Shown here one piece after another: positions 34,261 through 42,321 of a stretch of 64,000 bases of DNA. Below the pieces are notes generated by a model, which had not been told where the DNA came from, ran no database searches, and saw nothing but the letters and a program-made list of their open reading frames with translations. Within the stretch, counting starts at the first letter, position 1; every line of letters begins with the position of its first letter. This DNA comes from Eutrophocola salsuginis (GTDB taxonomy: Bacteria; Pseudomonadota; Gammaproteobacteria; Pseudomonadales; Pseudohongiellaceae): the NCBI GenBank assembly GCA_038147195.1, contig JAYQTB010000004.1, positions 620,001 through 684,000 of the forward strand, written 5' to 3'. Position numbers and translations under genes: made by a program.

Positions 34261-36465
34261 ATGTCCGGTTTCTTCACACACCTGTTCAGCATCCGCTTCA
34301 AGCTAGTGCTGCTGTCGAGTTTGTTGCTGGTAATTCCCTGGCTGGGCAACCGCTACATCTTGGAGATGGAGCAATACCTCAGTCGAGGACAGGAGCAGAC
34401 TGTCCTTGGAACCGCCCGCGCCCTAGCCACTGCATTGAGCGAACGTCCCGAACTGTTCAATGAGAGCAGCTACAGCCGGGCGGAAAGCGGACAGAACCTT
34501 TACGTTTACCCTGTGGTTTACCCGCTGTCGCTGGAAGACAATTCTTTGGTGGACTGGCAGGACTATCAACAATACGAGCAGCATTATCGCGAGTCGAGCC
34601 TGATTCCCAACCCCGAGAACCAGCTCTCCAGTTTTCGAGGGCAAGACGACATCGGAGACCCGCTTAGCTTCCGTCTCATGCTCGGCGAGCACGAGCGGTC
34701 GCTGTTCATCTATTTCCGCGTGATTGATGAACATGTCGTGTTACGCGACCGGAACAGCTTGCGTGTTGATCGCAGTGATTCCCTGAGACTATCAGTAGTC
34801 AATCGCGACGGTGTTTTCGAGCGTTACGTCATAGCACCTTACGATGACCAGGTGATTTATCCTTATCGCATCGACACTGAGATCGACGATGTTTCATCTC
34901 TGATGTATGAATCCCGTATCAGTGGTCGTTGGCGTGAAATAGCTGAAGGTTACGAGGTGGAATTGCAATTGCCAGTGGAAATGGTTGGCAATAAGTTAGC
35001 GCTTGCCGTGTACGATGTCGACAACCCCGTATCGCGCATGGTAGCCGCCATTGTCTCTACATCCGGCATGGATATTCCGCGAGAGCTAGGCACGCTGCGC
35101 CGACCTACGCCTGAAATTGATCGCATAGTTGCCGGCATGGGGCATACTAATTCACGAGTCCAAGTAGTGGATCGCAGTCAGCGTGTGCTGTTAAGCGTGG
35201 GTGATATCCAGACTGCCACGGGACTCATCCTTACTGACGATGATGACGGCCGCTCGGGCTTCCTGGGCTGGCTAGAAAACAATATCCTGCATCCGCTTTA
35301 CTACCAGGTGCTGACGCGACCTACTACAGATTTTGTCGACGACCTCTACCAGGGTGGGGTAGTGGAAGGGGATCATCTGCTGCCGGCGCTGACCGGGCTG
35401 GCGATCACCCGCTACCGGACTATCGATAATACCGATACCGGCGACACCATACGCATTCTCGAGGCGGCATATCCGATCATTGCCGGTGATGTCGTCTTGG
35501 GCGCTGTCATCGTCGATCAGAACATGAACGGCATTCGCACTTTCCGCAACCAGGCCCTTGAAGCCCTCTTTGACACCATGCTGGCTATCCTGCTATTTAC
35601 GATACTGGCGCTGTTCCTGTTTGCGACTAGCCTATCGGGTCGAATTCGCGGACTGCGTAACCAGGCTGAGAAAATCATCGATGATGCCGGGCGCATCACC
35701 AACACCATCGTGCCGTCACGCAGCGCCGATGAGCTGGGTGACCTGTCCCGGTCCTTTGCCGGAATCGTCGATCGCCTGAGCCAGTACACCCATTACCTGG
35801 AGAACATGTCTTCCCGGTTGTCTCACGAACTGAGAACGCCGGTCACGGTGGTGCGCTCATCGCTCGAAAATCTGGCCATGGTGACTAAAGAAGAGGACGC
35901 CCAGGTGTACATCCAGCGTGCAGAGGAGGGCATTACTCGGCTTAACCTAATCCTGACTAATATGAGTGAGGCGGCGCGTCTGGAGCAGATATTGCAGTCT
36001 TCCGAGAGGGAGGAAACCGATCTCGCCAAAGTCATCGACGCCTGTGTGCAGGAATACCAGCAGATCTATCCCAATGTGGAATTCGAGAGCCGGATTTCCC
36101 TGCAACCGTTGCGTATCATGGGCAACGCTGACTACATTGCTCAGCTCATGGATAAGGTGGTGGCTAACGCCGTTGAATTTTCACTGGCAAACAAGCCAAT
36201 CCGGGTGGCCTGCTACGAAGACGGCGGCGATGCCATCGTCAGCGTCGCTAACTACGGGCCTTACTTGGAGCATGACATGAAGGACCGGATCTTCGATTCG
36301 ATGGTGTCAGTCCGGCCGGAGGGCAAGAAAAGTAAGCCGCACCTTGGCATGGGTCTGCATATAGCCCGCATGATCGCGGATTTCCACAGTGGCTATATCT
36401 ATGCCGAAAATCTCATCGATGAAGAGGGTGTGATCGTGGTGCTGAGGATACCGATCATGAGCTGA
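34261..36465 (+). CDS. PdsS-like sensor histidine kinase with a CBM9-like periplasmic domain
   Basis: Start chosen at ATG 34261 (MSGFFTHLFSIRFKLVLL), beyond the regulator's stop; 734 residues. Two membrane helices (about 13-30 and 445-465) flank a large periplasmic region whose first part (about 130-260) has the beta-sandwich pattern of CBM9-like/DUF1083 sugar-binding domains (SLFIYFRV, DSLRLSVVNRDG, EGYEVELQLP). A HAMP domain follows, then the H-box LSHELRTPV with His522 and an ATP-binding domain (GMGLHIARMIADF). It probably phosphorylates the PdsR-like regulator at 33560. Its length and domain order fit the dedicated-sortase-system kinase. The ligand is unknown. Confidence 0.85.
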   Translation: MSGFFTHLFSIRFKLVLLSSLLLVIPWLGNRYILEMEQYLSRGQEQTVLGTARALATALSERPELFNESSYSRAESGQNLYVYPVVYPLSLEDNSLVDWQDYQQYEQHYRESSLIPNPENQLSSFRGQDDIGDPLSFRLMLGEHERSLFIYFRVIDEHVVLRDRNSLRVDRSDSLRLSVVNRDGVFERYVIAPYDDQVIYPYRIDTEIDDVSSLMYESRISGRWREIAEGYEVELQLPVEMVGNKLALAVYDVDNPVSRMVAAIVSTSGMDIPRELGTLRRPTPEIDRIVAGMGHTNSRVQVVDRSQRVLLSVGDIQTATGLILTDDDDGRSGFLGWLENNILHPLYYQVLTRPTTDFVDDLYQGGVVEGDHLLPALTGLAITRYRTIDNTDTGDTIRILEAAYPIIAGDVVLGAVIVDQNMNGIRTFRNQALEALFDTMLAILLFTILALFLFATSLSGRIRGLRNQAEKIIDDAGRITNTIVPSRSADELGDLSRSFAGIVDRLSQYTHYLENMSSRLSHELRTPVTVVRSSLENLAMVTKEEDAQVYIQRAEEGITRLNLILTNMSEAARLEQILQSSEREETDLAKVIDACVQEYQQIYPNVEFESRISLQPLRIMGNADYIAQLMDKVVANAVEFSLANKPIRVACYEDGGDAIVSVANYGPYLEHDMKDRIFDSMVSVRPEGKKSKPHLGMGLHIARMIADFHSGYIYAENLIDEEGVIVVLRIPIMS

Positions 36466-36468
36466 ACA

Positions 36469-37845
36469 CTATTCGGTCATCACGGCGCTCAGCCGATCCG
36501 GGTCGCGCCATTTGCTCCCACACAGCCGGGTCAGAAACACCAGGCAGATAGCCAGGATCATCAGCACAAAAACTATCCATGACACGCGCGGTCCCAGGTC
36601 GGAGCGGCGAATCACAACATACTGCGCCACGAGCATGGCCCAATGCAGGTATACCGACGCCCACATCGCCCAACGCGTATCACCGGCACCGCGCAGAACG
36701 CCAGCTGCCACCTGCAGTGTACCTTCGCAGATAGCGTAGCAGGACAACCCGACCATCATAAAAACAGCCAGGCTTCGAATCTCTGCGGCCTGTTCCTCAT
36801 AGAAAATAAAGATTTCCACCAGCGGTGCGCGCAATAGCAGGAAACAGGATGCTAGGATCGCAGAATAGCCGATGCCCAGGATGAAGCCGGCAGTCGTGAC
36901 CTGGTTTGTGCGGGTCATGTCGCCGGCACCGACAAAGCGGCCGATCATGCTCATTACCGCAATGTTAAGGCCCATCAGCGGAACGAACGAGAGTATGTCC
37001 CAGTTGAAAACAATCGTGGCGGCAGCCGCTTCCGGAATACCGTAAGACTGAAACATCAGTAGGAAAAGATTGAAGGCGGCGATGTTAAGGAACATTTCCA
37101 TGCCGGAAGGGAAACCCAGGCGCAGGTAGCGGTGTGTGATACCACGGTCGAAAATGAAAGATGCGGTAATGGCGAATTTCTCCCTGTTAGCCCGGCTAAA
37201 GTAAAACAACGAGTACGTGGAGATGGCGAAAATCATGCTCAGCACGGAGCCATACGCCGCGCCGGCGATACCCATGGCGGGAAGCCCGAGTTTGCCAAAC
37301 ACCATGGCCCAAGTGAGCGGGACATTGAAAACAACACCCGCCACGTCGCAGATCATGACCACGTCGGTGCGGCCTATGCCGGAAAAGAAGCAGGACAGGC
37401 AGGTCCGGACGAGCATGAAGACGCTGAAGCCGGTCATAATGATGTAGTAGGTTTCTTCTAGCTCAAGTTGTGCCTCGGAATGCCCCATCCAGGCAAACAT
37501 GTTGCGCAGGATGCCACCCAATACGAGCAGGATAGGAATACAGGCGACCGACATCAGTATGCCCTGGGTCATGACCTTCGAGCACTTGTGCAGTTCATTC
37601 GCCCCAATGTATTGGGCCGTGAGTGCGGTGGCATAAGAGAGAATGCCGTTGAACAGGGCAATCGTGAAATACCAAGATACGCCTCCGCCTAGTGTTGCAG
37701 CCATGTGGGTCGGGCTGAGCTGAGCCATGAACCAGCGGTCGGTAAAGATCATGATGGCGAACGCACCCTGCGACACGATCATGGGCACGGCCATGCGTAT
37801 CAGTGACGACAGCATCTGCGGGTCATAATGCCAGTCTTTTACCAT
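36469..37845 (-). CDS. MATE-family multidrug efflux transporter
   Basis: A 458-residue inner-membrane protein with about 12 helices. Start taken at ATG 37845; a GTG seven codons earlier has no better support. Characteristic stretches are MIVSQGAFAIMIFTDRWFMA near the start and a second-half duplication beginning near RYLRLGFPSGMEMFL, the two-lobed MATE plan. It exports cationic drugs or metabolites using Na+ or H+. It ends 3 bases from the convergent kinase gene. It follows the YqjG-type reductase gene by 105 bases on the same strand and may share its transcript. Confidence 0.9.
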   Translation of the reverse strand: MVKDWHYDPQMLSSLIRMAVPMIVSQGAFAIMIFTDRWFMAQLSPTHMAATLGGGVSWYFTIALFNGILSYATALTAQYIGANELHKCSKVMTQGILMSVACIPILLVLGGILRNMFAWMGHSEAQLELEETYYIIMTGFSVFMLVRTCLSCFFSGIGRTDVVMICDVAGVVFNVPLTWAMVFGKLGLPAMGIAGAAYGSVLSMIFAISTYSLFYFSRANREKFAITASFIFDRGITHRYLRLGFPSGMEMFLNIAAFNLFLLMFQSYGIPEAAAATIVFNWDILSFVPLMGLNIAVMSMIGRFVGAGDMTRTNQVTTAGFILGIGYSAILASCFLLLRAPLVEIFIFYEEQAAEIRSLAVFMMVGLSCYAICEGTLQVAAGVLRGAGDTRWAMWASVYLHWAMLVAQYVVIRRSDLGPRVSWIVFVLMILAICLVFLTRLCGSKWRDPDRLSAVMTE

Positions 37846-37950
37846 GAAAACTGGTCCACGCGGCACTCAGCGGCCTCGGTCGGTTCGGAGGAGTCGGGAA
37901 GGAGCGCGAATTGTATGGGAGCGGGCAATAGAATGCCAGCCAAGTCGTCG

Positions 37951-38982
37951 TCAGAACGGCGATGGGCCGCTGGCAAGTCGAGCGCGGTCCTGATGCAGAG
38001 AAAAATCCACTTCAGGGCCGATTGGAATGATGAGGTGGGGATTTACAGTGTCGTGACTGCCGTAGTAGTGGGCCTTGTTGTAATCGATATCCACAGTTTC
38101 ACTGATTCCGGGCAACTGGAATATGTCGCGTGTGTAGGCCCAAAGGTTCGGGTAGTCGACGATGCGCCGTAAGGCGCACTTGAAATGCGAAACATAGACC
38201 GAATCGAAGCGTATTAAGGTCGGGAACAGGCGAATGTCCACCTCGGTGAGCTTGTCGCCCAAAAGGAATCGCTGGTCGGCAAGCATGACCTCCAGCCTGT
38301 CCAGCGCCTCGAAGAGGGGGGCCACTGATTCCTCGTAAGCTGTCTGCGTGGTGGCGAAACCGGACTTGTAAACGCCATTGTTCACGTTTGGGTAGATCCA
38401 GTTGTTCAGTGCATCGATCTCTCCCATTAGTGTGTCGGGGCAGAAATTACGTTTCCGAATATCTTCTTCAGGTATGAGGGCGTTGAACGCGGAATTGAGC
38501 ATGCGCATGATTTCCGAGGACTCGTTGCTGACGATGGTCTGCCGTTGCTTGTCCCAAAGCACGGGCACGGTTGCCCGGTCAGCGTATTCCGGGTCGACCA
38601 GCCGGTAAAGCTCGTACAGGTACTCGATGTATTCGTCATCATCGCCTTCCCCAGAAAAAATGCGGCCCTGTTCCTGCTCGAAGGTCCAGCTTTTGGGTCC
38701 CATATAGGAATTCGAATTGGAGATGCTGATGATGTCATCCAGTTGTTTCAGTTTGCGCACGATCAATGTACGGTGCGCCCAGGGGCAGGCCAGCGAGATG
38801 AACAAGTGATAGCGCCCGGCCTCGGCCTTGAAGCCGCCGATACCGGTGGGGCCGGGTGAGCCATCAACGGTTATCCAGTTGCGGAACAGGGCGTCGTGCC
38901 TGATGAAGCGGCCGCCCGTGGATTCTGTGTCATACCAGTTGTTTTTCCAGGCGCGGTCAGTCTTGATCTGTGCTTTTTTCAT
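37951..38982 (-). CDS. yqjG: Glutathionyl-hydroquinone reductase (YqjG/ECM4-type GST)
   Basis: A 343-residue Xi-class GST, larger than ordinary GSTs as expected for the family. The catalytic motif is CPWAHR (within ISLACPWAHRTLIVRKLK). YqjG signatures NPHGWxF-like opening (WITVDGSPGPTGIGGF) and the C-terminal RFDSVYVSHFKCALRRI are present, as is the tail DYNKAHYYGSH. It uses glutathione to reduce glutathionyl-hydroquinones, recycling quinones after detoxification. It begins 9 bases after the stop of the GntR-PurM fusion on the same strand, so the two are almost certainly co-transcribed. Identification is secure. Confidence 0.93.
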   Translation of the reverse strand: MKKAQIKTDRAWKNNWYDTESTGGRFIRHDALFRNWITVDGSPGPTGIGGFKAEAGRYHLFISLACPWAHRTLIVRKLKQLDDIISISNSNSYMGPKSWTFEQEQGRIFSGEGDDDEYIEYLYELYRLVDPEYADRATVPVLWDKQRQTIVSNESSEIMRMLNSAFNALIPEEDIRKRNFCPDTLMGEIDALNNWIYPNVNNGVYKSGFATTQTAYEESVAPLFEALDRLEVMLADQRFLLGDKLTEVDIRLFPTLIRFDSVYVSHFKCALRRIVDYPNLWAYTRDIFQLPGISETVDIDYNKAHYYGSHDTVNPHLIIPIGPEVDFSLHQDRARLASGPSPF

Positions 38983-38991
38983 GGTCCGGTA

Positions 38992-40419
38992 TTAGCCTGT
39001 ATAGGTGAAGACTTCACTGGCATGGGTCAGGCTGAGGCGGTTGCCGTCATCGCTGTCTTCAGTCCTGCCGACGACCTGTGCCTCGATGCCGAAACCGGCG
39101 GCAACATCGATGACTTTCTGTGCCTGGTCCGGATCGCAATAGACTTCCATGCGATGCCCCATGTTGAATACTTTGTACATTTCCTTCCATTCGGTTTTCG
39201 AGGCCGACTGAATGGCTTTGAAAATAGGTGGTGTGGGAAAGAGATTGTCCTTGATGAAATGAATGTTATCGCTAAATTTCATGCATTTGGTCTGGGCGCC
39301 GCCGGAGCAATGGATCAGGCCGCGAATGAGGCCGGAATGTTCTGCCAGTAGTTTGTAGATGACCGGAGCATAGGTACGGGTGGGACTAAGCAGGGCCTCG
39401 CCCACGGTCAGAGACGAGCCGGGAAGGAGGTCTTCGAGTTTGTAGGGGCCGCAATACATAAGGCTCGGGTCGACGTTGGCGTCAAAGGATTCCGGGTAGT
39501 TGTCCGCGTAGTAATGGCTAAGCATGTCATGGCGGGCGCTGGTCAGGCCGTTGCTGCCTATTCCTGAATTTTCCCGGTCCTCGTAGATGGCCTGACCGGT
39601 AGAAGACAGCCCGACAATGGCCAGACCCGGTGCAATCAAGTCGCCGGTGATGACATCTTTTTTCTTCATAACCGAGACGGCCACGCTGTCCACCACGATA
39701 GTACCGGTGAGGTCGCCCACGTCAGCAGTTTCGCCCCCGCCGGAGTAGATATTGACGCCGAATTCACGCAGCTGTGCGAGAAAATTCTCGCTGCCCTGGA
39801 TCAAGGCCCCGACGACTTCGCCCGGACAGTTGAGGGCATTGCGGTTGACCGTATTGGAAATCAGAATACGCCCGTTCACTCCCACGCAGAGCAGGTCATC
39901 CAGGTTCATGACGATGGAATCCTGGGAGATGCCATGAAAGACATCCGTGCTGCCGTTTTCCTTGTAAGCCAGGTAAGCGATGATGGACTTGGTACCGCTG
40001 CCGTCGGCGTGAATCACATTGCATTGTTCTGGATTGCCAGTCAGGTAATCCTCGGTGATCTTGCAGAACGCGTTGCGAAAAAGCCCGTGATCGAGGTGGT
40101 CGACCACGTTGTGGACCTCGGTCTTGTCCGAGGACACGCCTCTTGCCTGGTATCGGCTGGCATTGTCTGCTGCAGCGCCTTTTGTGTCAGCCACGTGATA
40201 GCCACTGCGTTCCTGGGCAATGACCAGGCCGCGGAATTCCAGCTGGCGCATGGCCTTGGCGATGGTGTTGGTGGCCAGGTCGTATTCGGCAGCCAGCGTC
40301 CGGATGCTAGGCAGCTTTTCGCCCGCCTTTAGTTCACCGGTATTTATCTGAAAATGAATCTGGTCGATGATCTGCTGGAAAACAGGGGTGGGGGATTGCG
40401 GGTCTAGGTCGAGTTTCAT
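38992..40419 (-). CDS. GntR (YtrA-like) DNA-binding domain fused to AIR synthetase (PurM)
   Basis: Start taken at ATG 40419, with GAAGGAG ending 5 bases upstream; 475 residues. Residues about 5-75 are a GntR winged helix (SPTPVFQQIIDQIHFQI, LPSIRTLAAEYDLATNTIAK, EFRGLV, RSGYHV). After a 10-residue linker, SRYQARGVSSDKTEVHN opens a complete PurM domain with DGSGTK at 139-144, GGGETADVGDL, GSNGLTSARHDML, SPTRTYAPVIY, CSGGAQTK and GHRMEVY. The PurM part resembles the Bacteroidota enzyme, not E. coli PurM. It may act as regulator, enzyme or both; the fusion is in one uninterrupted frame. A palindromic operator overlaps its start region. Confidence 0.88.
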   Translation of the reverse strand: MKLDLDPQSPTPVFQQIIDQIHFQINTGELKAGEKLPSIRTLAAEYDLATNTIAKAMRQLEFRGLVIAQERSGYHVADTKGAAADNASRYQARGVSSDKTEVHNVVDHLDHGLFRNAFCKITEDYLTGNPEQCNVIHADGSGTKSIIAYLAYKENGSTDVFHGISQDSIVMNLDDLLCVGVNGRILISNTVNRNALNCPGEVVGALIQGSENFLAQLREFGVNIYSGGGETADVGDLTGTIVVDSVAVSVMKKKDVITGDLIAPGLAIVGLSSTGQAIYEDRENSGIGSNGLTSARHDMLSHYYADNYPESFDANVDPSLMYCGPYKLEDLLPGSSLTVGEALLSPTRTYAPVIYKLLAEHSGLIRGLIHCSGGAQTKCMKFSDNIHFIKDNLFPTPPIFKAIQSASKTEWKEMYKVFNMGHRMEVYCDPDQAQKVIDVAAGFGIEAQVVGRTEDSDDGNRLSLTHASEVFTYTG

Positions 40420-40427
40420 TCGGGCTC

Positions 40428-40455
40428 CTTCTGTATCATATGTATGATACAGAAG
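40428..40455. promoter_or_regulatory. Palindromic operator in front of the GntR-PurM gene
   Basis: A perfect inverted repeat: arms CTTCTGTATCATA and TATGATACAGAAG, 13 bp each, around a 2-base centre. The inner TGTATCAT/ATGATACA resembles GntR-family (YtrA-type) sites. On the minus strand its proximal arm contains part of the Shine-Dalgarno of the gene at 40419, whose start lies 9 bases further. Repressor binding here would block transcription or initiation, and the fused GntR domain is the obvious candidate. Confidence 0.8.
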
Positions 40456-40496
40456 GGGCTTCATCGCTGCAATAATCTAACCTGGCGAGTACCGAA

Positions 40497-41168
40497 TTAT
40501 TGCAATACCGGCATGCGCGCCGTCCGTTCCGGCGGAATGTGCTGGTCGATGGCATGCAAGATGACGGCGGCCATGGCGTAGTCCGCCATAATGGCGCCGA
40601 TCTCCAAGGCACCCTGTTGCCCGAACAGTGACACGGCTTCGGCCCAGGTTTCCGCGCTCAGCTGATGGTCACTGAAGATCTCCCGGCCATAGCGAATTAC
40701 GAGGCTGTATTCCGGAGCCAGGCCATCCACTGGGCGATTCCAGGCAATTACATCAATGACTTCCTGGGGCACCCCTTCGTTCAGTGCGGTGGGAGCGTGG
40801 GATGCCCACTCGTACTGGGAATCGAATTCTCGGGCTAGGACGCAAATGGCAACTTCAATCAGGCCTCGGCCAATGACGCTTTCATAGCGCAAGTAGTTGT
40901 TGATGAGGTCCATGCCATCGGCGACCCGGGGCATGTGGAAATAAAAACCGGTCGGGCCGTAAAAGGGGCCGGTGTTCTCGCGACCGAGCACACGATCCCA
41001 GACCGACTTGCCGTAATCGTCAAGGGCATCACGCGAAGCCGGTGTGAGGCGTGACAGGGTGTCGGCCCGGACATCCGCCGGTAGACTCTCTTGGGCTGTG
41101 GTTGTCATGGTGGAAGCCAGGAGCATAGGCGCCAGTATTGTGGAGATAGTTTTTTTGATTACCGTCAT
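40497..41168 (-). CDS. Exported carboxymuconolactone decarboxylase (CMD/AhpD-fold) family protein
   Basis: A 223-residue protein with a signal peptide ending near TTTAQ. Residues 60-150 carry the CMD core (LIEVAICVLAREFDSQYEWASHAPTA), an alpha-helical bundle, but the CxxC redox motif of AhpD is absent. The second half repeats part of the fold (SAETWAEAVSLFGQQGALEI). Family members act as decarboxylases or peroxidase partners; export suggests a different, unknown role. It lies 77 bases upstream of the GntR-PurM gene on the same strand. Confidence 0.82.
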   Translation of the reverse strand: MTVIKKTISTILAPMLLASTMTTTAQESLPADVRADTLSRLTPASRDALDDYGKSVWDRVLGRENTGPFYGPTGFYFHMPRVADGMDLINNYLRYESVIGRGLIEVAICVLAREFDSQYEWASHAPTALNEGVPQEVIDVIAWNRPVDGLAPEYSLVIRYGREIFSDHQLSAETWAEAVSLFGQQGALEIGAIMADYAMAAVILHAIDQHIPPERTARMPVLQ

Positions 41169-41402
41169 GGTTCCCCCGGTAGTTGTTTATGTTAGCTTTC
41201 AGGTAGGTCAATAGTGCCCGGACTTTCCTGAAACTGCCTCGCTTGTCGCATTGAGAAAGCAAGGGTAATACAGGAAAAACTGCTGTTGTTGACCCTGGGA
41301 CGTATTCCTAAATAATCGTTATATTCTAAATTGAGGTATCTCTCAAATACTGGTGAAGCCAATCAGCAATATGCAAGCAAGCTGGTATCCAAACCTGCTT
41401 CC

Positions 41403-42302
41403 ATGAGCGCTCAGAAAATCTTCAGGTTGCCTACTATGGGAAAAATCAGTGGTACCCACCTAGGGCAGCTCCTAGACGACGATGTCGTTATTAGAACGCG
41501 TACCTACGCTTCCGGTGGCGGCATAAACCGGTGTGAAATCCTAGAACTGGAGGACGGTCGCCGACTATTTGTGAAGACACATGCCGGAGACGCCTTACAT
41601 GGCATGTTTGCTGCCGAGGCCAGCGCCCTTAAGCTGCTGACAAAACCTGGTGTACTCGACATACCCAGGCCGCTGGCATTTGATGACAACTACCTGATCC
41701 TGGAAACTTTCACCGAAGGCACCCCGGCCGGTAACTGGCAGGAGCAGATGGGCCGTGGTCTAGCCCTGTTGCATCGGGCAACCCGCCTGGACCGCTTCGG
41801 TTTCGGGACCAACAATTTCCTGGGCACCACCTTACAGGTGAATACCTGGCAGTCGAACTGGCTGGAGTTCTTTCGAGATCAGCGCCTGGGCTACCAGTTG
41901 CGCCTGTTGCGAGTCAACACGCCTCACGAAGCCTCCCTGATCAAGGCAGGTGAGATCCTGCTCGACAAGCTGACCGACATCCTGCGCTTCGACGACGAAC
42001 CTGCCGTATTACTGCACGGTGACCTCTGGTCGGGCAATGCCACCGCCAACGAGAAAGGGGCGCCGGTGATCTTCGATCCCGCCAGTTACTACGGCAACCG
42101 TGAAGCGGAGTTCGGCATGATGCGACTGTTCGGGGGTTTCAACAAAGACTGTGAGGACGCCTATAAGGAAGTCTGGCCACTCAGGGAGGGGTATGAACGC
42201 CGTTTCCAGGTCTACAAGCTGTACCACCAGCTCAACCATCTCAACCTGTTTGGGCGTAGCTACTATGGTGGCTGCCTGGACACCATTCACAGCCTTATCT
42301 AG
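41403..42302 (+). CDS. Fructosamine kinase family protein
   Basis: Start is uncertain: ATG 41403 is used here, and ATG 41436 (with AGG upstream) is the alternative. The 299-residue product is a ketosamine kinase of the protein-kinase-like fold: VKTH (Lys for ATP), EASALKLL (Glu), and catalytic HGDLWSGNA with following FDPASYYGNREAEFGM. Members phosphorylate fructosamines or ribulosamines on glycated proteins or small molecules, which leads to deglycation. It is a single plus-strand gene converging on the YHYH gene, with 19 bases between. Confidence 0.93.
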   Translation: MSAQKIFRLPTMGKISGTHLGQLLDDDVVIRTRTYASGGGINRCEILELEDGRRLFVKTHAGDALHGMFAAEASALKLLTKPGVLDIPRPLAFDDNYLILETFTEGTPAGNWQEQMGRGLALLHRATRLDRFGFGTNNFLGTTLQVNTWQSNWLEFFRDQRLGYQLRLLRVNTPHEASLIKAGEILLDKLTDILRFDDEPAVLLHGDLWSGNATANEKGAPVIFDPASYYGNREAEFGMMRLFGGFNKDCEDAYKEVWPLREGYERRFQVYKLYHQLNHLNLFGRSYYGGCLDTIHSLI

Positions 42303-42321
42303 GACTCAATTCCGGATTGGC

